A DNA stretch of 64,000 nt, taken from Chitinophagaceae bacterium (GTDB lineage: Bacteria; Bacteroidota; Bacteroidia; Chitinophagales; Chitinophagaceae). A program made the translations under genes and the position numbers. Numbering within the stretch: the stretch's first letter is position 1; each line of letters begins with the position of its first letter. Of this stretch, positions 9,724-18,448 are shown one piece after another. The stretch spans positions 1 to 64,000 of the forward strand of contig JADKIE010000011.1 in the NCBI GenBank assembly GCA_016721385.1. The letters are read 5' to 3'. A model generated the notes under the pieces. That model had not been told where the DNA came from, did not search any database, and saw nothing but the letters and a program-made list of their open reading frames with translations.

Positions 9724-11657
9724 ATGAAACTTTTTTTATTATCTGTACTTATAGTACCTGCATTATTATGTAATGCCCAAAAACCAGCAAGCTTACCCGA
9801 ATTTGGCAAAGTAGATAAAGCTACATTAGAAATGAAAGAATGCAGTTTTGAAAAAAACGCCGAGGCAATGGTGGTTTTTGATGAGGCTGAATCGTATCTT
9901 AATTTAAATCTAAACTCTCCAACTATTCCAATTTTTGAACAAACCTCTTACCATACCCGAATTAAAATTTTTGGTAAAAAAGGTTTTGATCATGCCAATA
10001 TAAAAATTAAATATAGAAACGACCCCGATATTTCCATTAAGAAATTACATGCACAAACATATAATATAGATGCTGCAGGTAACGTTGTTGTTACTAAAGT
10101 TGAAAAGAGTGCTATCTACGATAAGCAAATTAACAAACGGTATTCTGAAAAGATTTTTGTTTTTCCGGATGTAAAGGAAGGTAGTGTTTTGGAATATGAA
10201 TATGTTTTGGAAGGAGCTTCTGCAGGAGTATGGTATTTTCAAAAAAATATTCCGGTAGCATTTAGCAGATTTATTGTAGATTTTTCTCCCGAAATAAGTG
10301 TAGCTGTAACACCTTACAGCTCGTTGCCGGTTAATAAAAGCAATAACCGTAATGCTACCAACAACTACTCATGGTATACAATGGAAAATGTTCCTGCATT
10401 TATAGATGAACCATATATGAGTGCACCCAAAGATTATTTGCAAAGACTAGATTTGGATATTACAGGTTTATCCTTGCCTGGAATGCCTTATAAAAGTTTT
10501 ATTAAAACATGGCCAAAAATTGTTAGGACATTAGTTGAAGACGAAGATTTTGGCAGACAATTAAAAAAAGAAATTCCACGTACGAGTGATTTAGATAAAA
10601 TGCTGCAAAATATTACGGACGATTTTCAAAAAATGAAAATTATTCATAAATATGTACGTAGTAATATGAAATGGAATAACCTGGATAATATTTGGGCATT
10701 GGATGGTGTAAAAGTGCATGGAAAGATAAAATAGGTACCAGTGGAGAAATTAATTTAATTCTTATTAATTTATTAAAAGATGCAGGCATTAAAGTAAGAC
10801 CAATATTAGTAAGTACCAGAGAAAATGGAATTATTATTACTTCTGTTGCCGGATACGACCAATTTGATAAAGTAATGGCTTATGTAGATATTGCAGATAA
10901 ACACTATGTGCTTGATGCTACCGAACAGGAAACGCCCAGCCATCTTATTCCACTTAACGTACAAGCATCTGAAGGATTACTAATAAGTAAGTTAGATAAT
11001 TTTGAATGGGGTTGGACGGTTTTATGGAACGATAAAAATAAATTTGCTAAAGCCGTATTTATTAATGCCGATTTGGATAGTAAAGGAAAGATGAGTGGAA
11101 TTGCAAAAGTTACATCTTATGATTACGAAAAAATGAAAGATTTAAAAGATTATCGTAAAGGCACAGATAAATTAAAGGAGTTAAAAATTACACAAGCAGG
11201 CTTAACTGTTGATAGTTTAACAGTTGAAGGCGCTGATGTTGATTCGCTACCGCTTGTTCAGGAATTTAAATTTACTGCCCCAACCAACTCATCCGGCGAT
11301 TACAATTATTTCTCCTTAAATTATTTTACCGGATTCGAAAAAAATCCTTTTTTATCGGAAGAAAGAAGAACCGAAATTTTTTACGGGGCATTGCAAGACT
11401 ATTCTATTTCGGCCCTTGTATATTTACCAGAAGGATATGTTATGGATGAATTGCCTCCTAATATGAAAATGATTACATCGGATTCGAGTATTATTTTTAA
11501 GCGATACGTAAGTCAGGGCGATGGGTTTTTAAATGTACAAGTGACATTAAAATTTAAAAATCCTATTTACTCTGTGGAGGCTTATCCCGAAATAAATGAA
11601 TTCTTTAAAAAAATGTACGCATTGCTTGATGAAAAATTTGTGTACAAGAAAAAATAA
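9724..11657 (+). CDS. DUF3857/transglutaminase-like secreted protein (frameshifted)
   Basis: About 644 residues with one break near 10725. Signal peptide 1-18 (LLCNAQ), then a DUF3857 beta domain (about 50-220; includes KIFVFPDVKEGSVLEYEY) and a transglutaminase-like fold (about 280-430; MKIIHKYVRSNMKWNN). In active transglutaminase-like enzymes the catalytic Cys lies in a GTCGE-type motif; here it reads GTSGEINLILINLLKDAG, so Ser replaces Cys and catalysis is unlikely. The rest is a beta-rich C-terminal domain ending FVYKKK. Probably periplasmic or surface-exposed, as is usual for this common Bacteroidota family; function unknown. Its stop codon abuts the stop of the convergent dehydrogenase with no bases between. 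Confidence 0.8.
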
Positions 11658-12899
11658 TTAAAATCTTTCTAACCTAAAAGCACTCATATCAATGCCGGGT
11701 GCTTTTTTTTGTATTAACGCTGTAACTATTTTACCTGTACCCGTTCCTTGCGATATACCCAGCATGGCGTGGCCTCCGGCAAATACAACATTTTGTAAAT
11801 TGGAGTGATAACCTATATAAGGCAGGCCATCTGGTGTAACAGGGCGTAAGCCGTTCCATATTTTATTGGTTGGCGGAAAATCAATTTTTAATGACGGATA
11901 AAAATCTATTGCAGAATGATAAATGCCTTGCATACGCTTAACTAACACATTATTATTTATGCCACTAAATTCCATAGTACCGCCAATGCGTAGTGTGTTA
12001 TTCCATGGAGTTATAGCGCATCTTCCATCAACTAAAATAGCCGGATATTTAATATTTTTTTCAACATTATTGTATGTATAACTATAACCTTTACCTCCTT
12101 GTAATAATAGTTTTATGCCAAGCATATTAGCAATATGGGGCAACCAACTTCCGGTGGCAATAACCAACTCGTTGCAATTAAATTTTCCTTTATCTGTTAT
12201 TACTGCCGATACTTTATTATTTATTTTTTCGAACCCTTGTACGATAGTATTTAATTGAAACTGTACTCCTTTGCTTTTTAAATAGCTATGCAGCGCTATC
12301 ATCATTTTTCCGGGATGAAAATGACAATCATCTTTAAATAATACCGCACCTGCTACATTCAGCTCAACATTGGGTTCTAATTTTTGAACATCATCTTTAT
12401 ATAGTCGTTCTACATTTAAGCCAAATTTTTCGGCATCATCTGCTAAATGAAATTCATGCTCCAGAGTTTTAGTTTGCTTACACATCATTAAGCAACCTTT
12501 TTCTTCCATATCAAATACATCACCAATTTCGTTACGCATTTCGTTAAGTAAGCCACGGCTTAGTTGTAAAATATTATTAAGATGCGGTGCATTTTGTAAA
12601 ACTGTTTTTGCATTGCTGTTTTTCCAAAAGTGGTAAGCCCATTTTATCAAATCTAAATTGAGCCTTGGTTTTATGTAAAACGGGCTGCTGCTGCTTAACA
12701 TATATTTTAATCCTTCGGATATTATGCCCGGCGATGCCAATGGCACAAAGTGACTTGGAGAAATAAAGCCCATATTTCCAAATGAGCAACCATCGGTAAT
12801 ATCGCCACGTTCAATAACGGTTACCTGATAGCCTTCTTTTTGTAAGTAGTATGCACTGCATAAACCTATAATACCACCGCCAATAATTGTAATGTTCAT
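11658..12899 (-). CDS. FAD-dependent D-amino-acid (D-hydroxyproline) dehydrogenase
   Basis: 413 residues, intact. A DadA/DAO-type flavoenzyme with the N-terminal dinucleotide fold ITIIGGGIIGLCSAYYL (3-19; GxGxxG as GGGIIG) and a C-terminal FAD block with GLRPVTPDGLPYIG (about 344-357) and GGHAMLGISQGTGTG (about 372-386). It lies 70 bases downstream of 4-hydroxyproline epimerase on the same strand, so the best reading is oxidation of cis-4-hydroxy-D-proline to 1-pyrroline-4-hydroxy-2-carboxylate, with electrons passed to the respiratory chain. General D-amino-acid dehydrogenase or sarcosine-oxidase-like activity remains possible on sequence alone. No signal peptide or membrane helix; probably peripheral on the inner membrane like other DadA enzymes. 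Confidence 0.85.
   Translation of the reverse strand: MNITIIGGGIIGLCSAYYLQKEGYQVTVIERGDITDGCSFGNMGFISPSHFVPLASPGIISEGLKYMLSSSSPFYIKPRLNLDLIKWAYHFWKNSNAKTVLQNAPHLNNILQLSRGLLNEMRNEIGDVFDMEEKGCLMMCKQTKTLEHEFHLADDAEKFGLNVERLYKDDVQKLEPNVELNVAGAVLFKDDCHFHPGKMMIALHSYLKSKGVQFQLNTIVQGFEKINNKVSAVITDKGKFNCNELVIATGSWLPHIANMLGIKLLLQGGKGYSYTYNNVEKNIKYPAILVDGRCAITPWNNTLRIGGTMEFSGINNNVLVKRMQGIYHSAIDFYPSLKIDFPPTNKIWNGLRPVTPDGLPYIGYHSNLQNVVFAGGHAMLGISQGTGTGKIVTALIQKKAPGIDMSAFRLERF
11676..11710 (+). terminator. Terminator of the DUF3857 gene inside the dehydrogenase 3' end
   Basis: Stem AAAAGCAC / GTGCTTTT (11676-11683, 11699-11706) with a 15-base loop is followed by four more T on the plus strand. It lies wholly within the last codons of the convergent minus-strand dehydrogenase, because the two genes have no gap between their stop codons. 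Confidence 0.6.
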
Positions 12900-12968
12900 T
12901 TTATATTTTATAGAAACTGAAATAACTAAGTTTTAAAACCTCCTAAATCAGTTTCCTTGTGTTCTTTC

Positions 12969-13968
12969 TCATATTACCTGGAATCCCAAAGCATACGGAT
13001 CATCATCAGTGTCAATAGTAATAATATTTTGCCCGTAAATTTTTGCCCATCCTTCAATGCCGGGCTTTATAGCAGGTTTGTTTGCCAAAACATTCTTCTT
13101 CAATTGTACCTATAAATTTACTGCCAATAATACTTTCGTGTATAAAGGTATCGCCTTTTTTTAATTGGCCCTTTGTATACCATTGAGCCATTCTTGCACT
13201 TGTGCCTGTACCACAAGGGCTTCTGTCAATTGCCTTATCTCCATAAAAAACAGCATTACGGGCTGTTAGATGTTTTATCTTTTACAGCACCTGTCCATAA
13301 AATATGTGAGCATCCTTTTATGGTTTCGTTTTCGGGATGAGTAAATTCATATTTTTCATTAATCCGCTTCCGCAATTCTCTTGCCCAATTAATTAATTTA
13401 TCGGCAGTATAAAAATCAATGCCCTTAAAGTTTTTTGTACATCTACAATGGCATAAAAATTTCCGCCATAACTAACATCAATAATTAATTCGCCTAAATC
13501 GGGGCAATTAACAGTAAGTTCTATTGCTGCCAGATAAGATGAAATGTTAGTAAGTTTTACAGACGAAACTTTAGTACCGCTTTTTTTATATTCTACAAAA
13601 ACTAATCCGGCAGGCGTTTCCATTTTTACAACACCATCTAGCTTAGGTTTAATTAATCCTTCTTCAATGGCAATGGTTATGGTGCCAATGGTTCCGTGGC
13701 CACACATGGGCAGGCAACCGCTGGTTTCAATAAATAAAACGGATACATCATTTTGTGCATCATGCGGTGCATATAAAATGCTGCCGCTCATCATATCGTG
13801 GCCTCTGGGTTCGTACATTAATCCCCGGCGAATCCAATCGTATTCGGCCAAAAAGTGCTGTCTTTTTTCGCTCATATTTTTACCTTGTAAAACCGGGCCG
13901 CCATGTTTTACCAACCTTACCGGATTGCCGCATGTATGAGCATCTATACAATGAAATATTTGTTTCAT
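12969..13968 (-). CDS. 4-hydroxyproline 2-epimerase (frameshifted)
   Basis: About 333 residues, the family's usual length, across breaks near 13430, 13270 and 13080. A PLP-independent proline-racemase-fold enzyme that inverts C2 of trans-4-hydroxy-L-proline to cis-4-hydroxy-D-proline. Both catalytic cysteines are present: SGCLPMCGHGTIG (about 82-94, the residue before GHGTIG) and DRSPCGTGTSARM (near 13195-13235). Cys at the second site separates epimerases and racemases from dehydratases of the family, which have Thr. The start MKQIFHCIDAHTCGNPVRLV fits the family. The dehydrogenase follows after 70 bases, and the start codon is only 21 bases from the divergent sterol-desaturase-like gene, so its promoter must overlap that gene's 5' end. 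Confidence 0.9.
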
Positions 13969-13989
13969 AATAATCAGTAAATTTAATGC

Positions 13990-15240
13990 ATGGAATCGTA
14001 CGGAAAAATTTTATTGATTGCAATGCCTGCTTTTTTAGTGCTGGTATTAATTGAAAAATGGTATGGATGGAAAAAAGGATTTGATACACTGCGAAATATG
14101 GATACCATTAGCAGCCTTACCAGTGGTGTTACCAATGTTACGAAAGATGTGTTGAAATTAAGTATTGGCATCATCACCTATCAATTTATGCTTAATCATT
14201 TAGCTTTTTTTACTATGGAAGCTAAATGGTACACGTATGCTTTAGCGTTTGTTTTTATAGATTTTCAGGGTTATTGGGTGCATAGATGGAGCCACGCAAT
14301 AAATTTATTTTGGAACAGGCATATTATTCACCACAGCAGCGAAGAGTATAATTTGGCTTGTGCTTTAAGGCAAAGTATTTCTTCTTTTTTTGAACTGTTT
14401 ACTTTTTTGCTACTGCCTGCAGCATTATTGGGTGTTCCGCAAAACGTAATTGCTATTGTGGCGCCATTGCAATTATTTGCACAATTTTGGTATCATACCA
14501 GGCATATTGGCCAAATGGGTTTTTTAGAAAAAATAATTGTAACACCATCGCACCATAGAGTGCACCATGCTATGAATGCACAATACATGGACAAAAATTT
14601 TAGCCAGATATTTATTTTTTGGGATAAACTTTTTGGCACTTTTCAGCAAGAGCTAAAAGAAGTGCCAGCGGTTTATGGTATTACAAGACCGGCCAAAACA
14701 TGGAACCCCATTAAAATTAACTTTCAGCATTTATGGTTATTAATAAGCGATGCATGGCATACAAAAAGCATAGCGGATAAGTTGAGAATTTGGTTTATGC
14801 CCACCGGCTGGAGGCCAAAAGATGTTGCAGATAAATATCCTGTTTATAAAGTAGATGATGTTTATCATTTTGCTAAATACGATACTAAAACTACACCGGC
14901 TTTAAATAGTTGGGCATGGTTTCAGCTTATAATGTTATTATTATTTTTATCTTACTTTTTTAGCAATATTGCCCAAATAAATGCAGTAAGTGTTTATGGT
15001 ATTTATTTATATGGGCTATTTGTTTTTTTATATGTATATGCTTTAACTGAGTTGATGGATAGAAATAGTTATGCAATTGTATGGGAGTTTGTAAAAAATA
15101 TTTTTGCTTTATCTATGCTTTATTATTTTGGGGATTGGTTTATTAGTGATACTTATGGAGTGATGATTAAATACATAGTATTTGGGTATATAATAATTTC
15201 ATTTGCCTGCACTTATATTTTTGGAAAAAATAAAAAATGA
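13990..15240 (+). CDS. Sterol desaturase / fatty acid hydroxylase-family membrane protein
   Basis: 416 residues, intact. A membrane di-iron oxygenase with the three histidine clusters: HRWSH (about 98-102), HIIHH (about 111-115) and HHRVHH (about 192-197). Several hydrophobic segments lie before and after the clusters; the C-terminal 110 residues hold at least three more transmembrane helices (about 308-412). Family members hydroxylate or desaturate lipids, and the long C-terminal membrane part resembles alkylglycerol-monooxygenase-like bacterial homologues. It points the opposite way to the hydroxyproline genes on both sides and has no evident part in that pathway. Substrate not predictable. 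Ends 26 bases from the convergent aldehyde dehydrogenase. Confidence 0.85.
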   Translation: MESYGKILLIAMPAFLVLVLIEKWYGWKKGFDTLRNMDTISSLTSGVTNVTKDVLKLSIGIITYQFMLNHLAFFTMEAKWYTYALAFVFIDFQGYWVHRWSHAINLFWNRHIIHHSSEEYNLACALRQSISSFFELFTFLLLPAALLGVPQNVIAIVAPLQLFAQFWYHTRHIGQMGFLEKIIVTPSHHRVHHAMNAQYMDKNFSQIFIFWDKLFGTFQQELKEVPAVYGITRPAKTWNPIKINFQHLWLLISDAWHTKSIADKLRIWFMPTGWRPKDVADKYPVYKVDDVYHFAKYDTKTTPALNSWAWFQLIMLLLFLSYFFSNIAQINAVSVYGIYLYGLFVFLYVYALTELMDRNSYAIVWEFVKNIFALSMLYYFGDWFISDTYGVMIKYIVFGYIIISFACTYIFGKNKK

Positions 15241-15266
15241 AGATGATGTAAATAATTTTCAACTAG

Positions 15267-16761
15267 CTAAATAGCTGCATTTGTTAATTCGTTGTTCACT
15301 ATTCTCCAAATATGTAATGGGTTTTCGTTTTTTAATTCATCGGGCAGTAAATCGTTACTCCAGTTTTGAAAACTAATTGGTCTTGCAAAACGTTTAATAG
15401 CATCGGCGCCTACACTACCAAAGCGGCTGTCGGTACTGGCAGGAAAAGGGCCGCCATGTTGCATGGCTTCACAAACTTCTACACCTGTAGGCACACCATT
15501 TAAAATTATACGGCCACAACAATTTTTGATAATATCAATTAATGACTCGTTATTTTTCAAATCAGCATTAGTTGCCATAACAGTAACGGTTAATTGCCCT
15601 TCCATGTGGCTTGCTACTTTAATCATTTCATTTTCGTCTTTGCAATTAACTATGATGGCATACGGGCCAAAAACCTCCTGATGTAAAATTGAATTTTGCA
15701 GAAAATTTTTTGCAGTTGTTGATGAAAGAATAGGAGAGATAGGTGGCAGATTATTTAAACCACTGTCGTGGTTTTCAACCGCCGAGAGGGTTTGTACATC
15801 CTTTTGTTGTAAAGCCAACTTAGCATTTTCAACAAATGCCTTAACTATACCATTATGCAAACATGAAAGCCGCATTACTATTTTTTAGTTCGATAGATAA
15901 TGTGTTAGTAAATTTTATTAATCCTTCACTGTCTATCCCCACAATTATACCGGGTTTTGTACAAAATTGGCCTACACCTAAAGTAACAGCACCTGCAATA
16001 ATTTTTGCAGCGGCTTCTGCATCATGCTGTAATTTTTCGGGCAATAAAAAAACAGGATTTGTACTGCCCATTTCGGCAAAAATGGGTATTGGCTCATTGC
16101 GTTGATTTGCCCAATCAAACAATTGCTTACCACCTTTGTACGAGCCTGTAAAACCTACTGCTTTGGTACAAGGATGCATTACTAACTCTTTACCTACATT
16201 AAACTCTTTTCCATAAATATGTGTAAAAATTCCTTTGGGCATATTGCATTTTTCTGCTGCAGCAAAAATCAAATCAGCAATAAACGTACTGGTTTTTTCG
16301 TGGGCAGGATGTGCTTTTACTATTACTGGGCAACCTGCAGCAAATGCACTGGCCGTATCGCCACCGGCGGTTGAATAGGCAAAAGGAAAATTACTTGCAC
16401 CAAAAACTACTACAGGGCCAAGTGGAGTAAGTGTTTTACGTAAATCGGGTTTAGGAGGAGTACGTTCGTTATTTGCCGTATCAATTTTTGCATCTAACCA
16501 ATTACCACGTTCACATGCATCGGCATAACTGTTTAATTGAAAAATGGTCCGGGCTTTTTCATTTCTTAATCTTGCCTCAGGCAAATTAGTTTCTGCATTT
16601 GCAATAATATACAACTCATCTCCACAGTTCTCTAATTCATTTGCAATTGTTCTCATAAAATTTGCCCGTTGGGCAAATGAATATTTTCTGTAAAATGTAA
16701 AAGCATTCCATGCTTGTTGCATGGCTTCGTCAATTTGTTCCGGTGTATTATCTGTAAACAT
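15267..16761 (-). CDS. 2,5-dioxovalerate (alpha-ketoglutarate semialdehyde) dehydrogenase (frameshifted)
   Basis: About 498 residues with one break near 15860. NAD(P)-dependent aldehyde dehydrogenase. The Rossmann region includes GPVVVFGASNFPFAYSTAGGDTASA (about 111-135) and VKAHPAHE (about 143-150), Glu lies in AEMGSTNPV, and the catalytic Cys in GVGQFCTKPG. The QFC-(T/R)-KPG form is typical of alpha-ketoglutarate semialdehyde dehydrogenases acting in hydroxyproline and sugar-acid catabolism. It sits 30 bases downstream of the DapA-like deaminase whose product it would oxidise to 2-oxoglutarate, which makes the assignment strong. Cytoplasmic. The conserved C-terminal segment GPFPASTDSRFGSVG is in the downstream frame. 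Confidence 0.88.
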
Positions 16762-16791
16762 CTTGTAGGTTAAAAATTTATAAATGTAAAA

Positions 16792-17688
16792 TCACAATTT
16801 TGGCCTGCCGGCAATGCCATCATTAATTGTTTTTAGAATTTGTGTTCTTTCATCGCCTTCTAACATTAGTCTTGGTGCTCTTACAAATTCGCTACCAATG
16901 CCGGCTTGCGTTTCGGCTAACTTAATGTACTGCACTAACTTTGGGTGTATGTCTAATTCTAACAAAGGCATAAACCATCTGTAAATTTTTGTGGCTTCTG
17001 CAATTTTACCTTGCTTTACCAAATTATAAATTGCAACTGTTTCAGCAGGGAATGCACATACCAAACCTGCAACCCAACCATCGGCACCAAGGCAAAGTTC
17101 TTCCATAGCTAAGGTATCTACACCACATAAAATTTTTAGCCTGTCGCCAAATTTATTTTTTATTCGGGTAACGTTGGTAACATCTCTGGTGCTTTCTTTT
17201 ATAGCTTGAATATTATTGCATTCAATCAGCTCTGCAAACATATCCAGCGTTACTTCAATTTTATAATCTACAGGATTATTATAAATCATTATTGGTAAAT
17301 CGGTACTGTTGGCAACCGTTTTAAAATAAGTAACCGTCTCTCTATGGTCGCTTTTGTAACGCATAGGCGGCAGTATCATCAAGCCTTTAGCTCCCCATGC
17401 TTTTGCGTAAGCGGCTTGTTGCAACGCTTCTTTGGTACTGCCTTCGGCAATATTTAAAAGCACAGGAACTTTACCATTACATTTTTCTACAGCAAATTTT
17501 ATTAATCTTTCTTTTTCATCTACTGTTAATACACTGGCTTCTCCTAATGTGCCACCCAGCACAATACCGTGTATGCCTGCAGCTAATTGTGCTTGGAGGT
17601 TTTTTTCAAAAAGAGGTAAATCTAATTTGTCAGTAGCTGTAAATTTTGTTGTAAGTGCAGGAAAAATACCTTGCCAAGTAATGCTCAT
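16792..17688 (-). CDS. 1-pyrroline-4-hydroxy-2-carboxylate deaminase (DapA family)
   Basis: 298 residues, intact. A DHDPS/NAL-family class I lyase. Visible family blocks are GTLGEASVLTVDEK (about 44-57), YNNPVDYKI (about 137-145, with the catalytic Tyr) and IQAIKESTRD (about 161-170, with the Schiff-base Lys). In a cluster with 4-hydroxyproline epimerase, D-hydroxyproline dehydrogenase and a semialdehyde dehydrogenase, the expected reaction is deamination and dehydration of 1-pyrroline-4-hydroxy-2-carboxylate to alpha-ketoglutarate semialdehyde rather than lysine synthesis. First gene of the minus-strand pathway genes. Sequence alone could not exclude another DapA-like lyase; context decides the call. 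Confidence 0.87.
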   Translation of the reverse strand: MSITWQGIFPALTTKFTATDKLDLPLFEKNLQAQLAAGIHGIVLGGTLGEASVLTVDEKERLIKFAVEKCNGKVPVLLNIAEGSTKEALQQAAYAKAWGAKGLMILPPMRYKSDHRETVTYFKTVANSTDLPIMIYNNPVDYKIEVTLDMFAELIECNNIQAIKESTRDVTNVTRIKNKFGDRLKILCGVDTLAMEELCLGADGWVAGLVCAFPAETVAIYNLVKQGKIAEATKIYRWFMPLLELDIHPKLVQYIKLAETQAGIGSEFVRAPRLMLEGDERTQILKTINDGIAGRPKL

Positions 17689-17736
17689 TATGTATTCGTT
17701 TAGAGCATGTAATTTACAGAAAATTTAATACGCTTG

Positions 17737-18448
17737 TTATCTTTCAATTGATTTCATTAACTGCTCTTTATAGGTGGCAGATACTTCCATTTCGCTGCCA
17801 TCAAGTAATGTAACAAAGCCGCCGGCACTTTTACTGTAGGCTTTCACAAAATTTATATTTACGATAAAGGAACGATGAATGCGTACAAAAAAATTTGCAA
17901 ATCATTTTTTTGCTGCCATCGGTTAAAAATACATCTGTAAAATTTCCGTTGGCTTGCAGCTTCACAATATTTTCTGTTTTAATTACATCAAAACCTTGCA
18001 GTGTAGGCAAAATTATTTGTTGTTTTTCGGGTGTTAGTTTTAAGTTTTCCAATAAAATTTTGGTACGGTTAAAGTGTTCATTTTTTAAAATAGATAATTA
18101 CACTTTGTTTACTGCCGCAATTAATTCGGTAATATCAATTGGTTTTAAAATATAGTATGCTGCACTTAAGTTTAATGCTTTTAACGAATATTCCGAATAA
18201 GCAGTAATGAAAATGGTTTCAAACTCTTGCGGCTGGCAAGCTTCCAATACATCAAATGCATTGCCGTAAGGCATTTCAACATCTAAAAAAACTAATTGAG
18301 GTTGTAACTCTTTAATCATAGGTACTGCTTCCTTTATGTGCTGTGCCCGGCCAATTACCTCAACAATAGGGCAGTATTTTATTAAATAATTTTCCAGCAC
18401 TTCTCTGGCAATTAATTCATCGTCCACAATTACAGCTTTAATTTTCAT
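17737..18448 (-). CDS. LytTR-family response regulator (frameshifted)
   Basis: About 237 residues after joining frames; breaks near 18095 and 17900. A receiver domain (1-117) has the acidic pair DD at 9-10, phospho-acceptor Asp56 in VFLDVEMP, Thr in FITAYSE and Lys in ILKPID. The C-terminal LytTR DNA-binding domain has the family phrases IVKLQANGNFTDVFLTDG and, in the last frame, VRIHRSFIVNINFV and a C-terminal YKEQLMKSIER. Its start overlaps the sensor kinase's 3' end by 11 bases, a standard translationally coupled pair. LytTR proteins bind direct repeats spaced about two helical turns; a candidate pair lies at 20327-20359. Confidence 0.88.

Noticed and set aside
13990..15240. Desaturase-like gene as a step in hydroxyproline catabolism
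   Set aside because: The pathway is complete without it, it points the other way, and the family acts on lipids.
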